Assembly (NCBI GenBank): GCA_030549775.1 | Contig: CM060173.1 | Span: 44,137,110-44,201,109 of the forward strand | Origin: Tamarix chinensis | Lineage: Eukaryota > Streptophyta > Magnoliopsida > Caryophyllales > Tamaricaceae | Length of the DNA: 64,000 bases | Reading direction: 5' to 3' | Shown: positions 11,330-23,485 of the stretch, one piece after another | Layout: every line of letters begins with the position of its first letter | How positions within the stretch are numbered: position 1 is the first letter of the stretch | The notes under the pieces: model-generated | What the model was told of the DNA's origin: nothing | The model's input: the letters and a program-made list of their open reading frames with translations, nothing else | Database searches by the model: none | Position numbers and translations under genes: made by a program

Positions 11330-11677
11330 GTATTTATGGATAATGTTAAACCAACCAACCAGACATTTTTGGACAACGCCAAACCAAACCAAGCCGAATC
11401 GGGCATTTATCAAACGGGCATTTATGGGCAATGCCGAACCAAACCAAGCCGAATAGAGCATTTATCAAACGGGCATTTATGGGAAATGCCGAACCAAACC
11501 AATTAGGCATTTAGCCTCGCGGACATTACTTAGGGACATATCCAGCCCCGAGCATTACTTAGGGACATGCTCAGCCTCGGACATTACTTAGGGACATGTC
11601 CAGCCCCGAGCATTACTTAGGGACATGCTCAGCCCCGGACATTACTTAGGGACATGTCCAGCCCCGAACATTACTTA
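11330..11677. repeat. Two local tandem arrays unique to LTR B
   Basis: From about 11330 to 11510, degenerate units of about 55 bp contain GCATTTATCAAACGGGCA and CCGAACCAAACCAA. From 11524 to 11677, six CATTACTTAGGGACATG cores start at 11524, 11553, 11582, 11611, 11640 and 11669, an exact 29-bp period. The segments alternate between TGTCCAGCCCCG and TGCTCAGCC.CG. Copy A has no counterpart at this place, so the expansion arose after the copies diverged. Confidence 0.85.
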
Positions 11678-11725
11678 TCAATTCGCATCATAGTCTTTAT
11701 CAATTCATGTGAGTGCGGGAACCCC

Positions 11726-12045
11726 ACTATTATAGCCGGTGGAACGGTCGCGAGGGCCATGCCCTGCCACTATTATAGCCGGTTGAACGGTCGCGAGGGT
11801 AATATACCCTGCCACTATTATTTACCGGTGGACCGGTCTGGCCCCGACTCACAAGGTATTCCACTGTAAATATTAGTATCTTTCCATGTCTTATCACTTT
11901 TACGTTTGGTTTGTTGAGCACGAAATCCCCCACTATTATAGCCGGTGGAACGGTCGCGATGACACATGCCCTGCCACTAATATAGCCGGTGGAACGGTCG
12001 CGAGGGTAAGATACCCTGCCACTATTATAGCCGGTGGACCGGTCT
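11726..12045. repeat. CCACTATTATAGCCGGTGG box arrays of LTR B
   Basis: Array 1 has cores at 11726, 11769 and 11814 (43-45 bp spacing). After a spacer with GACTCACAAGG and a TTTCCATGTC motif, array 2 runs from about 11932 to 12045 with three further cores. The filler is GGTCGCGAGGG..ATACCCTG, different from the filler in copy A, while the core is kept. Confidence 0.9.
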
Positions 12046-12649
12046 GGGTTCGGCTCAACATCTTTCTCTGCAAGTCGTTAGTGTTTTAATGTATCTTATT
12101 CGAGGGCATTTCACCTTTGTCATGCAGGGTCAGAGATCTCAACACATCACATCAAAACTGAAGGTATATGCGTACTATCACATACAAATGAGGGCACATG
12201 CACACAACCCGATTCCAAGCCACGCCATACATGAAACAGTTAGAATAATGGCTTTTAAGACTACGACACATAAATCATATAGAACATCCATGGCACGCAG
12301 GACACATGTCACACATTCAGCCTTAGCTATATCCCTACTCGGTTTAGGTTACCGAGCTATCTCCCGCGCTTATATTAGGCCACTAAACACCCTTTGCAAC
12401 TCTCATACTTAACACTTTTCTCGCATTGGAAACCCAAATCATGACCCTCAGACTCAACTCTCCCTCATACCTCACTCCTCCTCATTTATTCTTATTATTT
12501 TCTTTTTCTTTTTCCACCTTCTCAAATTAGGGTTTCTTCCCCAAACCCTAGGTACCCTTATATGACCCTACGTATTATTTTTCACCTCGAGCCTCCAGAC
12601 TCCCAAACAGACCTTCCATTACTTTCCCCACATCCCAAAGTAACTTTTC

Positions 12650-12770
12650 ATACATAAGGTTCGCCCCCATGCGGACCTTAACCTCCCCATGCAAACCCTA
12701 TCATTTCCACCATGCCAACTCTATCATTCCCATGCAAACCCTATTTTCCCCCATGCAACCTTATTTTCTT
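12650..12770. repeat. CATGCAAACCCTA short repeat zone of LTR B
   Basis: Several CCCATGCAAACC(CTA) words recur at irregular 20-30 bp spacing. The same words form clearer arrays in D (43360-43500) and, on the opposite strand, in G (59960-60180). Confidence 0.6.
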
Positions 12771-14210
12771 CCACTCTTCTATTTATTTAATTCCTCCTTT
12801 TTCTTATCATTTCACAGATTATAGATTACCTAGGTCGCCTATACCTACATTAACCAGCGTACTTCCCTTTGGTTATCTTAGTTGCTTATTTTTCTCTCTC
12901 AAACCCTCACTCCACAACTCCACATCAAAACACCTAGCATGCGTGTCCTAGGGTCACATCACATCACATCATATTTGCATCATTTCCATATTAGCACATA
13001 CAGACAAGTGCATGAGAACGTACCTCGGTTCCATGCTGCGCTACATAGTAAAATAGATAACATACATAGAATACAGCATATAAACCGTACGAGGCATCCA
13101 AGGTAAGTAAAACATGTAACACACACAGGCGGCCTTAGTTACGTCCTTACTAATTACCCATAAGTAGAGGTAAGTAGAGACTTACCTGGATCCGAAGCTA
13201 GCTAAGCGAGATAAGAGGGAGAGATCACTAGCTCGTGGATCCACGAGAAAGCTTTCCTAGATCCGATAGAAATCGAAAACTAAATTAGACACTATTCTAT
13301 CAATCAATAATTCACATATTGTAATTAAATAAACACAACAACACAATGATCTTTCTTAGAAGACGTGTCCAAAACTTAGAACTTAAAAGCATAGCCTTAT
13401 TAAGATTTAAGGTTAAAACTAAATCAAAACGGATTAATACAATATCACTTGGGACATTTCCACTACTTTTATAAATTTAATTTTAGCGAAACAACTATAC
13501 AAATAACCAATTTCATAATCTCACTTAAAATCTAGGGTTTTGGGCCCGAAAATACGATTCGGTAAAATTCTATAAGTTTAATCCAATTGAATGTTTAGAA
13601 ATGCAATTAAACACATTTTATAACATATCAAATAATCAATTGATCAAAACCGATAATAGAAATATCCAATTTAGCACAATTAGGGTTTTTGAGCCCAGAA
13701 CGCAAATCCGATCAACTCTTACCAAAACATATAAATTGACGGTTCGGAAATGTAATTAAACATATTCTAATGTAGTTTATATAGTCAATTAAATAAAATA
13801 ACCCGATTACACAATCCAATTTAAACCCGCGGGAGTTTTGACCTAAAAATCCAATTCCGATCATTTACGCACAATTTTCCCAAATCGACACTTCTAATAT
13901 AAAATTAAATACATTTTAAACAATATTATAAAATCAATTGAGCGAAACGGCTCAATTATACGACCCAATTTCATTACACCCAAAATTTGACCTAGGAATC
14001 AAATTCCGATAAAACCTGCATAACTTTCTCAAATTGATGGTTCCAAAATGAAATTGGATACATTTTAAAACATATTGTATAATCAATTTGTCCGAAATTG
14101 CAAAAACGGGCGGATCCGAAAAATTCGGGCATAACCCGGCCAAAAATCCAATTTTTCCGAAATCTCAACATAACAATACAATTGACCTATCCAAATCATT
14201 CTTACAGCAC

Positions 14211-14217
14211 ATATATA
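14211..14217 (-). promoter_or_regulatory. Possible TATA box of LTR B
   Basis: ATATATA in the context GTGTATATATGTGCT on the - strand, at the position equivalent to 3641-3652 in copy A. If it marks the promoter, R plus U5 would be about 3.5 kb and U3 about 1.35 kb. Confidence 0.4.
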
Positions 14218-14329
14218 CACAATCAAACAATCAATTTAGCTTTTTATAAGCTAATTCATACCCAATTAATCAAAACAAGGGTTAGGGTTTTTCGAAAATT
14301 ATACCACACAAAAACCGACAAATCGGGGC

Positions 14330-14690
14330 AAGGGAAGGTCGGGGAAGCTTCGTCGGAGGTTGAGGACTGCTCGCCGGTTGTCAGCGACGCTCGCCGGTGA
14401 TCGGGCGATGGCGGCACAGCATGCGCGGTTGCTGCTGCTGTGCGCGGCTGCTGGGCGTGGCTGCTTCGGCCGTTGCTGCAGCGGCTGTTGCTGCGACTGC
14501 TGCTGGTGGCTGCTGGTTGGAGGCCGACGAATGACGAAGGAGGAGCAGGGAGGAGGAGCTGGGGAGAAGGAGAGAGGGAAGGGAGTTCGGCTAAGGGTTA
14601 GGGTTGCGAAACAGGGACACACGGGAAAGGAAGAAAGAAGAGAAGGAGAGAAAAAGGAAAAGGAAGAGGGGCGGGGGTCCAACAGGTTTG
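14330..14690. other. GC-rich block in U3 of LTR B
   Basis: GC-rich sequence with CTGCTGCTG, GGCGG and GGAGGAG runs, followed at 14690-14709 by a homopolymer T run. Open frames exist on both strands across it (14299-14682 - and 14360-14722 +), each low-complexity, so neither is treated as coding. It matches 3770-4060 in copy A by position. Confidence 0.7.
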
Positions 14691-15568
14691 GGTTTTTTTT
14701 TTTTTTTTACAAATACACATAAAATAAAATAATAAAAATATAAAAGTATTATTGGAAGATTTTATATAAAATTTATTTAACGAAAATTTATTTCAAACGG
14801 ATCCGAAGGCTTAAAATTAATAAAAAGCTATATAAAGAATTTCGGAAACATTTTCGGAAGAATTTACCAATGAACGTAAAAACTTATATTATTTACGGAA
14901 ATACATTATAAGACCTCGAAAAATTATTTAAAACATATACTAAAATATTTAAGTCAAATTCGGATAAACCAAAACTAATTTAAATAATTTCCGAAATCGG
15001 TTTTCCGTAAACCAAAAAACATAAAACGAAAGAGAATTAATTCCAGAAAGAATTTCATAAATAAACTCCGAAAAATCCTTTTTTTTTTTAATTTAAAACT
15101 TCCCAAATATTAAAGATTTCCGAAAACGAATAAATTTAAAGTCGGAAATATTTTCTACGGATAAAATCATTAAAATAAATTTAACTATTTAAACAAAAAT
15201 TCTATAATTTAAATAATATATTTAGTTAACGAAATATAACGCCAAAAAATTAGGTCGTAATCACACGACGAAGTTATAATCGAAAATGAATCTAAAATAT
15301 TAAAAATCAAAATACGAAAAAGAAGGGGAATACATATTTTTAACCAAAAATCGAAATTAAAAGAATATAATAAAATCATAGTCGTGAACGAATTTATCTA
15401 AAATGGTTCACAACGACAACGATTACTTAAATTAAAATATGAATTTAAAATCGTCGATAAATCCATAAAACAAATCAAAATTAAAATAATTATTTTTTTT
15501 ACATCAAATTACGCTAATAAAATCATTAAACTTAATACATCTTGATTTTAAAAATACGGGGTATTACA

Positions 15569-16082
15569 ACAAACTTGTGCAAGATATCTTGGAGGATTGA
15601 ATTTCAACATTAGAGATAAAGTTGAAGTTTCTCTATATGATACACTTGAAGATATGATCAAGCTTGCTATAAAATTTGAAAGGCAACTCAAAAGGCCTAT
15701 CTCCAAACCTTCCTCTTCCTTATCGAATGAAGCATCATTATCTTCGAATTTTATGCCATCAAATTCGAGCATTATTATGGAAGAAAAAGATCTTAAGCCA
15801 CGCATGGAGAAGTATAAAATTAAGGAGATTGAAGGTAAAAGTAGACAATGTTTTAAATGTAGAGGTTATGTTGATTATGCTAAAGAGTGTCCTAATCAAA
15901 GAGTTATGACCTTAAAAGAAATTGAGGAGATTAAAAGGGAAGAAAAGGAAAGTGTGAATGAGGAAGAAAATCGAGTATGTAATGATGAAGACAATCATAC
16001 TATTACTACTATTGAAGCGGAAGAAGGGCAACCAAGTTTTTACATGTATCACGTTGATTATGTGGAGAATGATGTGCATTAA
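15569..16082 (+). pseudogene. Ty3/gypsy gag, 3' part with zinc knuckle
   Basis: Continuation of the gag begun at 10272, in phase once LTR B and one ACAAA copy are ignored. It shows ARYLGGLNFNIRDKVEV, the LIKLAIKFERQLKR-like helix typical of the C-terminal capsid region, and a serine-rich linker. A retroviral-type zinc knuckle follows, reading CFKCRGYVDYAKECP. In the normal pattern (C-x2-C-x4-H-x4-C) the histidine position holds Asp, so the knuckle is probably damaged. After it comes an acidic, Glu-rich tail ending at a stop at 16080-16082. Normally protease and reverse transcriptase would follow, but nearly all of pol is missing here, so the element is a deletion derivative. Confidence 0.85.
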
Positions 16083-16454
16083 TATCCCATAGTTTCCTTG
16101 TGTTTTTATGGAGCAAATGCTATCATGTAAACCTTGTATCATTCGAAGAAAATTGAAGAAAAAAACATAGTGAGTTTGAAGGTTTATAATGTGCATGAAG
16201 ACATATATGATGTGAAGAAGCAAATGAACCATAATGCACCCCATGCATTCGGTTTATGTTCATTGATGTGCGCATATGAAGATCCAATGTCAAGGCTTAA
16301 GAGGTATTGGAGGAATTTCAAAGATAACTTTAATGTGAAGGAGATATTCAAAGAATTCAAGGACAAGTATCACGTTGAAGAATATGTACTTTGGTGTTTG
16401 TTATTCCTCATCAAAGTTGTGAATTTGAGGACAAATTCTTCAAGAGAGGGATAT
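16083..16454 (+). other. Residual internal region and polyprotein end of the gypsy element
   Basis: Short frames only. Near 16420 the text GAATTTGAGGACAAATTCTTC followed by AAGAGAGGG resembles the end of the plant gypsy polyprotein plus a polypurine tract (about 16441-16450), immediately before the LTR start at 16455. The whole pol region between gag and this tail is deleted. Confidence 0.6.
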
Positions 16455-17269
16455 TGATGCAAGAGCATGACCTTATTCATTTTCAAACATGGTTTTGAGA
16501 CATGTTTGAGGAGTTTCTTTGAGTTCTTGGAAGTTTCAAAGTCAAACAAGACACTTTCTTGAATTTCAAAGCATAAGTTGCGTTTTATGCAATTTCAAGC
16601 AACCAAACAAGACCTTAATGACATGGCAGCTATGGGATGAGTCAATATATGTTTTGATGACATGTTGGATGTTATGCCACGTCATCATGACACATGGAAG
16701 ATGCTGGAACAAGTGCCACGTGTGGAGTAATGTAAACTAGGGTTTTCTTTGTTAAGGTTGTGATTTTATTAGCTTATAAGGCAACGATTTTTATATGATG
16801 TATTGCCATATCATTTAAGTGTAATTACAGGTTGTAATTAACAACTGGAAGTCGATTTTATGGCCTATAAATAAGAGTCTTCTCATGTGTAAAAGGGGGT
16901 GTTGAGTTTGAGTAAAAATCATCTCCTTTGAGAGAGTTTAAACCTTCCAATTCTATGTGAGTTGAAAGTGACCATTGTTAAGGATTCTTCGTGTGTTCCT
17001 TTTCTTTGGTTTTGAATCCTATGAAGATTCTTTGTGTTTTCTTCATTTGATTCATATCAAAGGGTTCATCTTTGTGAGTTCTCTTTGAGACCCATTCAAA
17101 CATCATCTTTGTGAGGTGTTTAAGTGTTACATTTGTTGCATTTTATCCTACCTTTATTCGTCCATCATCATACTACACGAACATCATCATCCATCACCTT
17201 TCTTGCGTGGAATTTGTGTGGGTGTTACATATCAAAAGTTCTCTCGTTTCTTATCGTGGAATCACATCA
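16455..17269 (+). mobile_element. 3' LTR of the gypsy element (~0.8 kb)
   Basis: Begins TGATGCAAGAGC right after a purine tract and has a matching CA end at GAATCACATCA (17269), so the ends are the inverted pair TGATG...CATCA. A TATA-like CTATAAATA lies at 16865-16873. This LTR is unrelated in sequence to the long-LTR family. The start is well supported by its context; the end is inferred from the inverted terminus only, and no target duplication could be checked because the 5' side of the element is rearranged. Confidence 0.6.
16865..16873 (+). promoter_or_regulatory. TATA-like box in the 0.8-kb LTR
   Basis: CTATAAATA in the context GGCCTATAAATAAGAG, about 410 bp into the LTR. Placement fits a plant LTR promoter. 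Confidence 0.5.
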
Positions 17270-17978
17270 CAAACTATATGAAAACATGGAAGTTCATAAT
17301 ATCTAATGAGTTAGCTTAATAATATTATTCAAACCACAACCCAAACACGGCTAACTAGCTGCTTATTATGCACACATCTACAAACTAACGGCCTATTTAT
17401 TATGAAATTAATTAGAAACAGAAAAGAATTTGAAATTCCCTTTCTAATTTCATAGGTTTAGAATTTAGTTTCTAAGGCTTGGAATTCAATGGAAAAAACG
17501 GAGAATTCAAAAAAAAAAAATCTTATGTATACCCAAGGAAAAATTCTAAGAGAGTTAGAAATAAAATTCTACTTCTATATTTTTTATCCATTTTAATTGA
17601 AGTGTAAAAATAAAATAACCAACAACATAATATTTTAATCAAAATTAATATAAATAAATAAATAAAAACGTAACAAGACAATAAAAATGACGGTGGTGTC
17701 CCAATCTTATCCTAGAGGATTAAGAAATAGAGACCGCAGATTATTCATGAGATCTTGGCCTCTTACGTCATCTTTAGAGTCTCGCTTTAAATTGCAACGC
17801 GGCTAATCGCATTTATATATGATGCTGGTCTCTTTCGCAGTAATAGTAATAAAAGTAAGGACTAAAATAACGCCCCTAGTTATATATTTAAACCCAAATT
17901 CACGAAATTGATCAAATCACTGAATGACTGATCATAAGACCCTACAAAACTATCAGGCGCCAAGATTTCACCATCAAA

Positions 17979-18245
17979 TCACAATCTTGATACAACCCCC
18001 CTACTGTCTCTACAACTGCAACATCTTTTACGTACATCTTGGGCTTTAGCTCCATTTTCACTTTTCATAGAATCACAGGTAGCCGTCAGCATGAGGAGAT
18101 CCTTCGGTCCAATTTTCGAAAGAAAATTAATTGAAGTAACAAAAGTTGAGATGACCGATCTGATATATTTATCAATGCGATTTAAATGATGACCTGACAT
18201 GATATTTATCATAATATAGTTGCTCCAATCTAATTCTAATCCCAT
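17979..18245 (-). CDS. Unrecognised 88-codon open frame, doubtful gene
   Basis: An 88-codon frame on the - strand in locally less AT-biased DNA. Composition is not obviously low-complexity; it contains a KIGPKDLLMLTATCDS stretch and a Cys/Arg-rich end (RKRCCSCRDSRG). I do not recognise a family, and there is no visible promoter, intron signal or partner exon. It could be a captured gene fragment inside a transposon, a decayed transposon frame, or chance. Reported only because it is the least transposon-like frame in the window. Confidence 0.12.
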   Translation of the reverse strand: MGLELDWSNYIMINIMSGHHLNRIDKYIRSVISTFVTSINFLSKIGPKDLLMLTATCDSMKSENGAKAQDVRKRCCSCRDSRGVVSRL

Positions 18246-18719
18246 CGAATTCCAATCTATAAATTGTCATCTGTTTGATCAATTATTAATCTGATTAGAA
18301 TATCAACCGAATGCGTCGTTAATCTGACCTAATTTAATAAAACTATATTAGATATTAATTAGTTATAATAATAATAATAATACACATGTATTATTATTTA
18401 TTTACAAATTTTAAAAATAAATTATTAATTAAATTTTATTTATTTTTTCTTATTTTTATTGCAAACTTAAATTAATTACCAACAATATTATAATTTTACC
18501 TATATTATTACATAAGAATTCAATATTAAAAATTCATAATAATAAACAAATAAAAATTAATAATACTTTATTAATCACATACTTATATAAAATTAAACAT
18601 AATTCCTACGAGGTTAATGAATTTGATTAATTTTGGTGATCAATGCTTAATTTGACCAAAAACCAAAATGATTCTATCCAGAATTAACTAGTCCTAAACC
18701 CAAACCTACTGATAAAAAA

Positions 18720-19460
18720 AGACTCAATTTATTAAGTCAACCCTAACTTGACTCGTCAAATTGACTCAAACATAAAAATACGAGCTTCGTAGCCCAAACC
18801 TGACCTAATAGGAATATAAATAGAGCGGGTTTAGGGCAGATATGCCCAAACCCGTACCCGTATCCATATATGATAAAAAAAAAATCATACCTAACTGTGT
18901 ACCTGTACCCTGAACAGGTATCCACTAACATATCCATATTTGTATCCATTGGATATATATTACTAGACAGATAATATATTTACCTGCTAACAAATATTAT
19001 CCAGCAGATAAATCTATTACACAATATAAACACTCATTTAGAGTTAAGCCAAATACCTTAATTTATGCTATATTTATTTTAAAATTAAGGGTAAAAGGAT
19101 AATTATATATTTAGTAAACGAGTATGGATACAGTTACCCGTATCCGTACCCAAACCTGACGGATTATTTTTTTCACCCTCCATATCCATTTATCCATCTT
19201 TATTTAAGTATTCGATAGATAAAATTCATTATGTTTTGAGTAAACTCTATCCTATTTACATCCCTATACCTGACCTGACCTAGCCCGACAAGCTAAATCA
19301 AAATAATCCAAATTCGATCTGACTTGATAAATTAACTCAATACATCAAGGATGAGTAATGACCCAAACCCAACCTGACTCACAACCGACCCAGAAAGAAA
19401 AATGACCAGTAAATAACCCGATCCAAAAATGACCTAACCATTATAACCTGACTTGCTCAA
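18720..19460. repeat. CCCGTA / ACCTGACC word-rich segment
   Basis: Irregular repetition of short words such as CCCGTACCCGTATCC (about 18850), ACCCGTATCCGTACCC (about 19135), CCTGACCTGACC (about 19268) and ACCCAACC (about 19370). Units are not regular enough to call a tandem array. Origin unknown; likely part of a degenerate non-autonomous transposon. Confidence 0.4.
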
Positions 19461-20699
19461 CCCGATTGCCACCTATAATTAGCACAACTTGAAGAATCTA
19501 AACAAATATCTAAGAAAATAGCTAAAAATTAATAAATAATAATAGTAGTAATAATAATAATAGTCTCCAAAAAATTGCTCTTGTTCCACAAATTTTTAAT
19601 AGGTCAGGATATGTATTGCATAGTAGTAGGTAAGGGTATATATAGTTTGTTTAATAGTAATTAATCATCTTAACTAAAAAGATCATATATATTTTTCAAT
19701 TGTTTTCTTTAATCAAACCAAATCATATTTTAAAGTTTACATAAAAAAATTAAACCATAATTTTAATGTTTGGAACGATACAGTTAACATTAAACAAAAA
19801 AATGAAAGGAACATAAAATTATTGTTGCCTATTAATATCAGTACACCCCTATCACTCACAAAAAAAAACTAGAAAATATTAGATATAACTAGCTATAAAG
19901 CCACCAACAATTATAGTTTCAAACCATTCACGAAATTACAAAGCTAATAATAATATATTGTAGTTAATTGGTGGATATATTTGAAAAATTTACAATACTG
20001 CATATTGAAAAAGAATAAAAATATGTGTATGTGTGTTAAATAACTAATGATTAATTAACTAAAATTTCAATGCTCTAACTGTTAACTAAACCAATTTCAA
20101 TAATTTTTTAACCAAATCACATTTTTTGAGTCATTAACTAAACCAAACTACAAAAATACTTTAAAGGTTTACCTATATTCTATGCATCCCTAGAAATAAG
20201 GAAAATTATAGCTTGATTAATACTATATCATCATTATAACTCATATTTAGTACTAAAAAGTAATTTTTTTTAAATGTATGTGCATCATTAGTCAAGTTAT
20301 GAATGAGTCAAATGTATATGTAACTGAATGTTTTGCTGTTAGATTATTTGGTTAGGGTGATTATAGGGGAAGCGAATACCATCTAAAGGTAGTGGAGGGA
20401 TAACAGTATGGGTGATCACAAATTAGATATCTGGTGTTTTGGATTCATCTTCCCAATGTTAGTATATATTTATGTTTCTAAATTTGTTGTGCACATTTTG
20501 ATAATGTTTGGGATTCCTTCTATATTTATCTCAATCAATTCACATTTATTGATCTTTTCTCCTTTAAAAATCTATCAATCTTAAAACTGTACTTAGGCTA
20601 TGAAAATTATATTCTAACCATATTTGATCAAATTTATTACATTTTTTGAGTTATTTATTGATTATATTTATATTTTATTAGTACCTTTTGATATCTTTT

Positions 20700-21003
20700 G
20701 CATTATAACCCTATATTCTCTCCTACCCTCATCCTACTTCTATTAAACACACCCTCCCTCCACTAGGTAATGACACCATCACCCTCACCTTGGCATGCTT
20801 TTTCGGTTGTCATAATCTACATTCACACCCTTTATAATCTACCTTCTCTTATACACTCTCTTGTGCCTCTTCCATTGCTTTATTATAACCCTTTCGGTTG
20901 TCATGATTTTTCGGTTTTCATTCAAGCATTGCGCAAGCCATCCCCCCTTTTGTGTTTAGTAGATCTTTGACCTTGTCCCACTCTCTTATGCCTCTTCTAT
21001 TGC

Positions 21004-21066
<63 letters not shown>

Positions 21067-23485
21067 TATTGCGTTCCATAGTTTTCATTATTTTCACACT
21101 CTTCTATCTCCTCACTTTGTTTGATATTTGGCAATGTGTTAGTGTTCTTCATCTTTGTTCTTAATCCCTTTGTGATTAATCCATTTCCCTTTCTCTTTTC
21201 TTCTTGTTCTCTTCATTCCTCTTATCTAACCTCTATTTATTTTTAAATAAGTATATGCGTTGAGATTTGTGGTTAATTTGTGAAGATTTCTACCTTTTCT
21301 TTCCTTTGTTTGAAGGGCATATTCCTTTTCTCCTTGGAACTTTTAATATTGTTTGTAGTTTTGTGTATTGTTATCTTGTATGCTTCTTTTTTATTTTTTA
21401 TTTTGGTATTTTTAAGGTAATCCAAGTGGATAACGAAGTTTCCTTTCTATGTGTTTTTTCTTAAGCTTTGATCCATGTAAATTAAGCTAACTCTTAAGAA
21501 AGAAAAATATTTTTATATAATTATGTTAGGACTTTTAAGCTTAGTATCATGCTTGGTTTTATTAATGATGACAATTATGAATTTTGTGTTGTAATGATAT
21601 GAATGTGTGTTAGTAATTTGATGGTTTTCAAATATTGAATGTGATCATTTGTAATCAAATATGTAATATTATGCATATGATAATGGGTGCAAGCATGTTA
21701 TTTTATGTATTTAATATTGTATATTCTTTGTGAGGGTTTAATTTCCCAATTGAAATCTTTTCATTCCATGTTACATATTCTATTGTGTTCATTGAATTTC
21801 CTACTTAAATTTTGATACATAATATGCTATTATTTATCATGTTGGGGGTTAGTTTCACATGATTTAAAGTTTGTGTATGATGGCAGTAAATATTTCATTT
21901 TACATGAACCAAGTCATATATCCATTATGAAAGTAAAAAAATGCATCCTGTTTTATCATATATGTTAAGCATGCAAATTTTGGTATGTTAGATATGCATA
22001 GTTATGATTTTATGTGCTTAATATACTTAATTCATGTATAGGGGCAAAATGATATCTTACCATTTTAAAAAATTTCGTTGAATTAATATTTCATGTTATA
22101 ATAATTAATTTGAGGTTATTTGAACTTCTTATAGGTTTCGTTGAATTATTTAAGCATTTGGTATTAAAATGGATAAAATTGGGAAAAATAAGGTTTAAGC
22201 ATTTTTGGTCTTTTATAGCTAAAGTGTACATAGTATGAAATAGTTGGATTATATTGTTCTCTGTTGACTTTTAGTTGAGATAAGGTTGACCTCTGGATTT
22301 TCTCTTGATATGTTTACTTTTGAATAATTAGTGTTAAAGGATTAAGTTAATTTCATTTTATATAGTACTCGAGTTATGGCTTAATGTTGAACCTTAAGCA
22401 TGTTATGACATTATTGTTGTGACCCTCCTTGTCCTTTGGGTTAATTGGATGTTTGTCTTTGTTGATTGTTGTTAAGAATCTTAGTATCCCTTGTGGAATA
22501 ATAATTTAACCTTGATAAAACATTAAGCATTTATGGTGAATGACTTTAATTTGGAAAAGGGATCTCCTTACTTGAAATAGGCACCAAATTTTATAGTTGA
22601 ATCTTTAGGTATAAGGGCTCATTTCTTTTCTTAGGACTTAAAACCCCTATAAAGGATACAAGTACTCACAGACTTGGGTGTTGAGGTTATGTATATATAG
22701 CTCTATATTGTGTCACTTCCCTAACATATTGTCTTGGTTTATGGAATTGATTTCCCCTCAAGGTTTGAATTTAGTTGATTTAAAATTGATTAGAAAATCA
22801 CCACAGTATCTCTTGAATAATTAAATTATGATTTCATATGGTAAGTATTTAAGATTATTTTGGAATCAACTTAAGTTTAGGTCTTTGTAAGGGCATGAAT
22901 GGTTATTATCATAAGTTGAGATTTGGAATCATTAATGTCCCTAATTATTTTATTTACATTTTTTTAATATTTACTCATGATTATTTCTTTTACATGATTG
23001 ATGAACAATGTGAGCATGCTACCTATTTTGAAGTTTTATGATTTACTAAGTATGAGGAAGTTATACTAACACTATATTTTTATATGATTATTTTTGGATC
23101 ATAGAGTGAAGTAAGGCTTGCAAGCATGGTGAGAACCCATGGGAAGTGATTTCGTTTAAAGGATTGGCCTTAACAACAAAAATTTAGGGCTAACAGACGT
23201 CACATCTTAGGTTGTTATTTTATGTCACTAGTTAATCCTGTTTTACTCCCATTTTTGGACTCTCATGTCCCTAGTTTGTATTTTATTTAATACTTTTGTA
23301 TGGAGGTTATGTTATCCATAACTCTTATTTATATTATTATTCCTCTTTCCACTATTTTAAGTGATTTTGTTGAAATGATGCAGCCTTGACACTTTACATA
23401 ACAGTTTAGTAGTAACACTAGATATTTTTGTGATTATATTTCTACTAAAATAAAAAATTTAATTAGTAAAAATGAAGGTGTTACA
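20700..23485 (+). mobile_element. Long LTR, copy J (5' boundary approximate)
   Basis: The 3' end is AATGAAGGTGTTACA (end at 23485), preceded by the family's GACACTT...AGTAGTAACAC remnant of the terminal hairpin zone. Inside are a pyrimidine-rich U3 portion (20700-20990), a TTA microsatellite (21001-21066) and a long AT-rich R-U5. A direct repeat around 20800-21000 includes CTTCCATTGCTTTATTAT twice and TTTCGGTTGTCAT twice. No CCACTATTATAGCC boxes survive. No TG start with a TCTTA duplication (the right flank) was found close by, so the left limit is a guess. Confidence 0.6.
21001..21066. repeat. (TTA)n microsatellite
   Basis: About 21 uninterrupted TTA/TAT units within LTR J. It is translated as a poly-tyrosine frame, which is an artefact. 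Confidence 0.95.

Larger units (their letters stand above)
10654..15568 (-). mobile_element. Long solo LTR, copy B, with perfect 5-bp target duplication
   Basis: A 4,915-bp unit that begins TGTAACACCCCG and ends CGGGGTATTACA on the + strand and is flanked by ACAAA at 10649-10653 and 15569-15573. These TG...CA ends and the 5-bp duplication are LTR-retrotransposon hallmarks, and no internal gag/pol is present, so it is read as a solo LTR. It interrupts a gag reading frame, giving independent proof of the boundaries. The - strand is assigned because related copies K and L run into a primer-binding site and gag from the end equivalent to 10654. It carries a terminal hairpin (10754-10799), local tandem arrays (11330-11677) absent from copy A, box arrays (11726-12045), a TATA-like run (14211-14217) and a GC-rich block (14330-14690). 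Relative to A it lacks about 320 bp near 13460. Confidence 0.92.
17270..20699. other. AT-rich DNA without recognisable genes
   Basis: Mostly unassigned. 17410-17560 has imperfect inverted words (GAATTTGAAATTCC, CTAATTTCAT) that could belong to a small non-autonomous element, but no clean termini were found. 17979-18245 holds an unrecognised short frame (separate entry). 18720-19460 is rich in CCCGTA, ACCTGACC and ACCCAA words. 19500-20600 is A/T-rich with no motif I recognise. The start of LTR J lies somewhere near the right end. Confidence 0.5.

Noticed and set aside
12089..12412. 107-codon open frame
   Set aside because: Lies in LTR B, is not shared with copy A and shows no domain.
14299..14722. 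Overlapping open frames on both strands (127 and 120 codons)
   Set aside because: Both are Ser/Pro- or Gly/Cys-rich chance frames over the same GC-rich LTR block.
10654..15568. A DNA transposon with terminal inverted repeats (TGTAACACCCC / GGGGTATTACA)
   Set aside because: The duplication is 5 bp, ends are TG...CA, and sister copies K and L run into a tRNA primer-binding site and gag, so these are LTRs with inverted ends.
17410..17560. MITE with palindromic GAAATT words
   Set aside because: No consistent terminal inverted repeat or duplication could be fixed.
20952..21164. Poly-tyrosine open frame
   Set aside because: It is the TTA microsatellite read in one frame.
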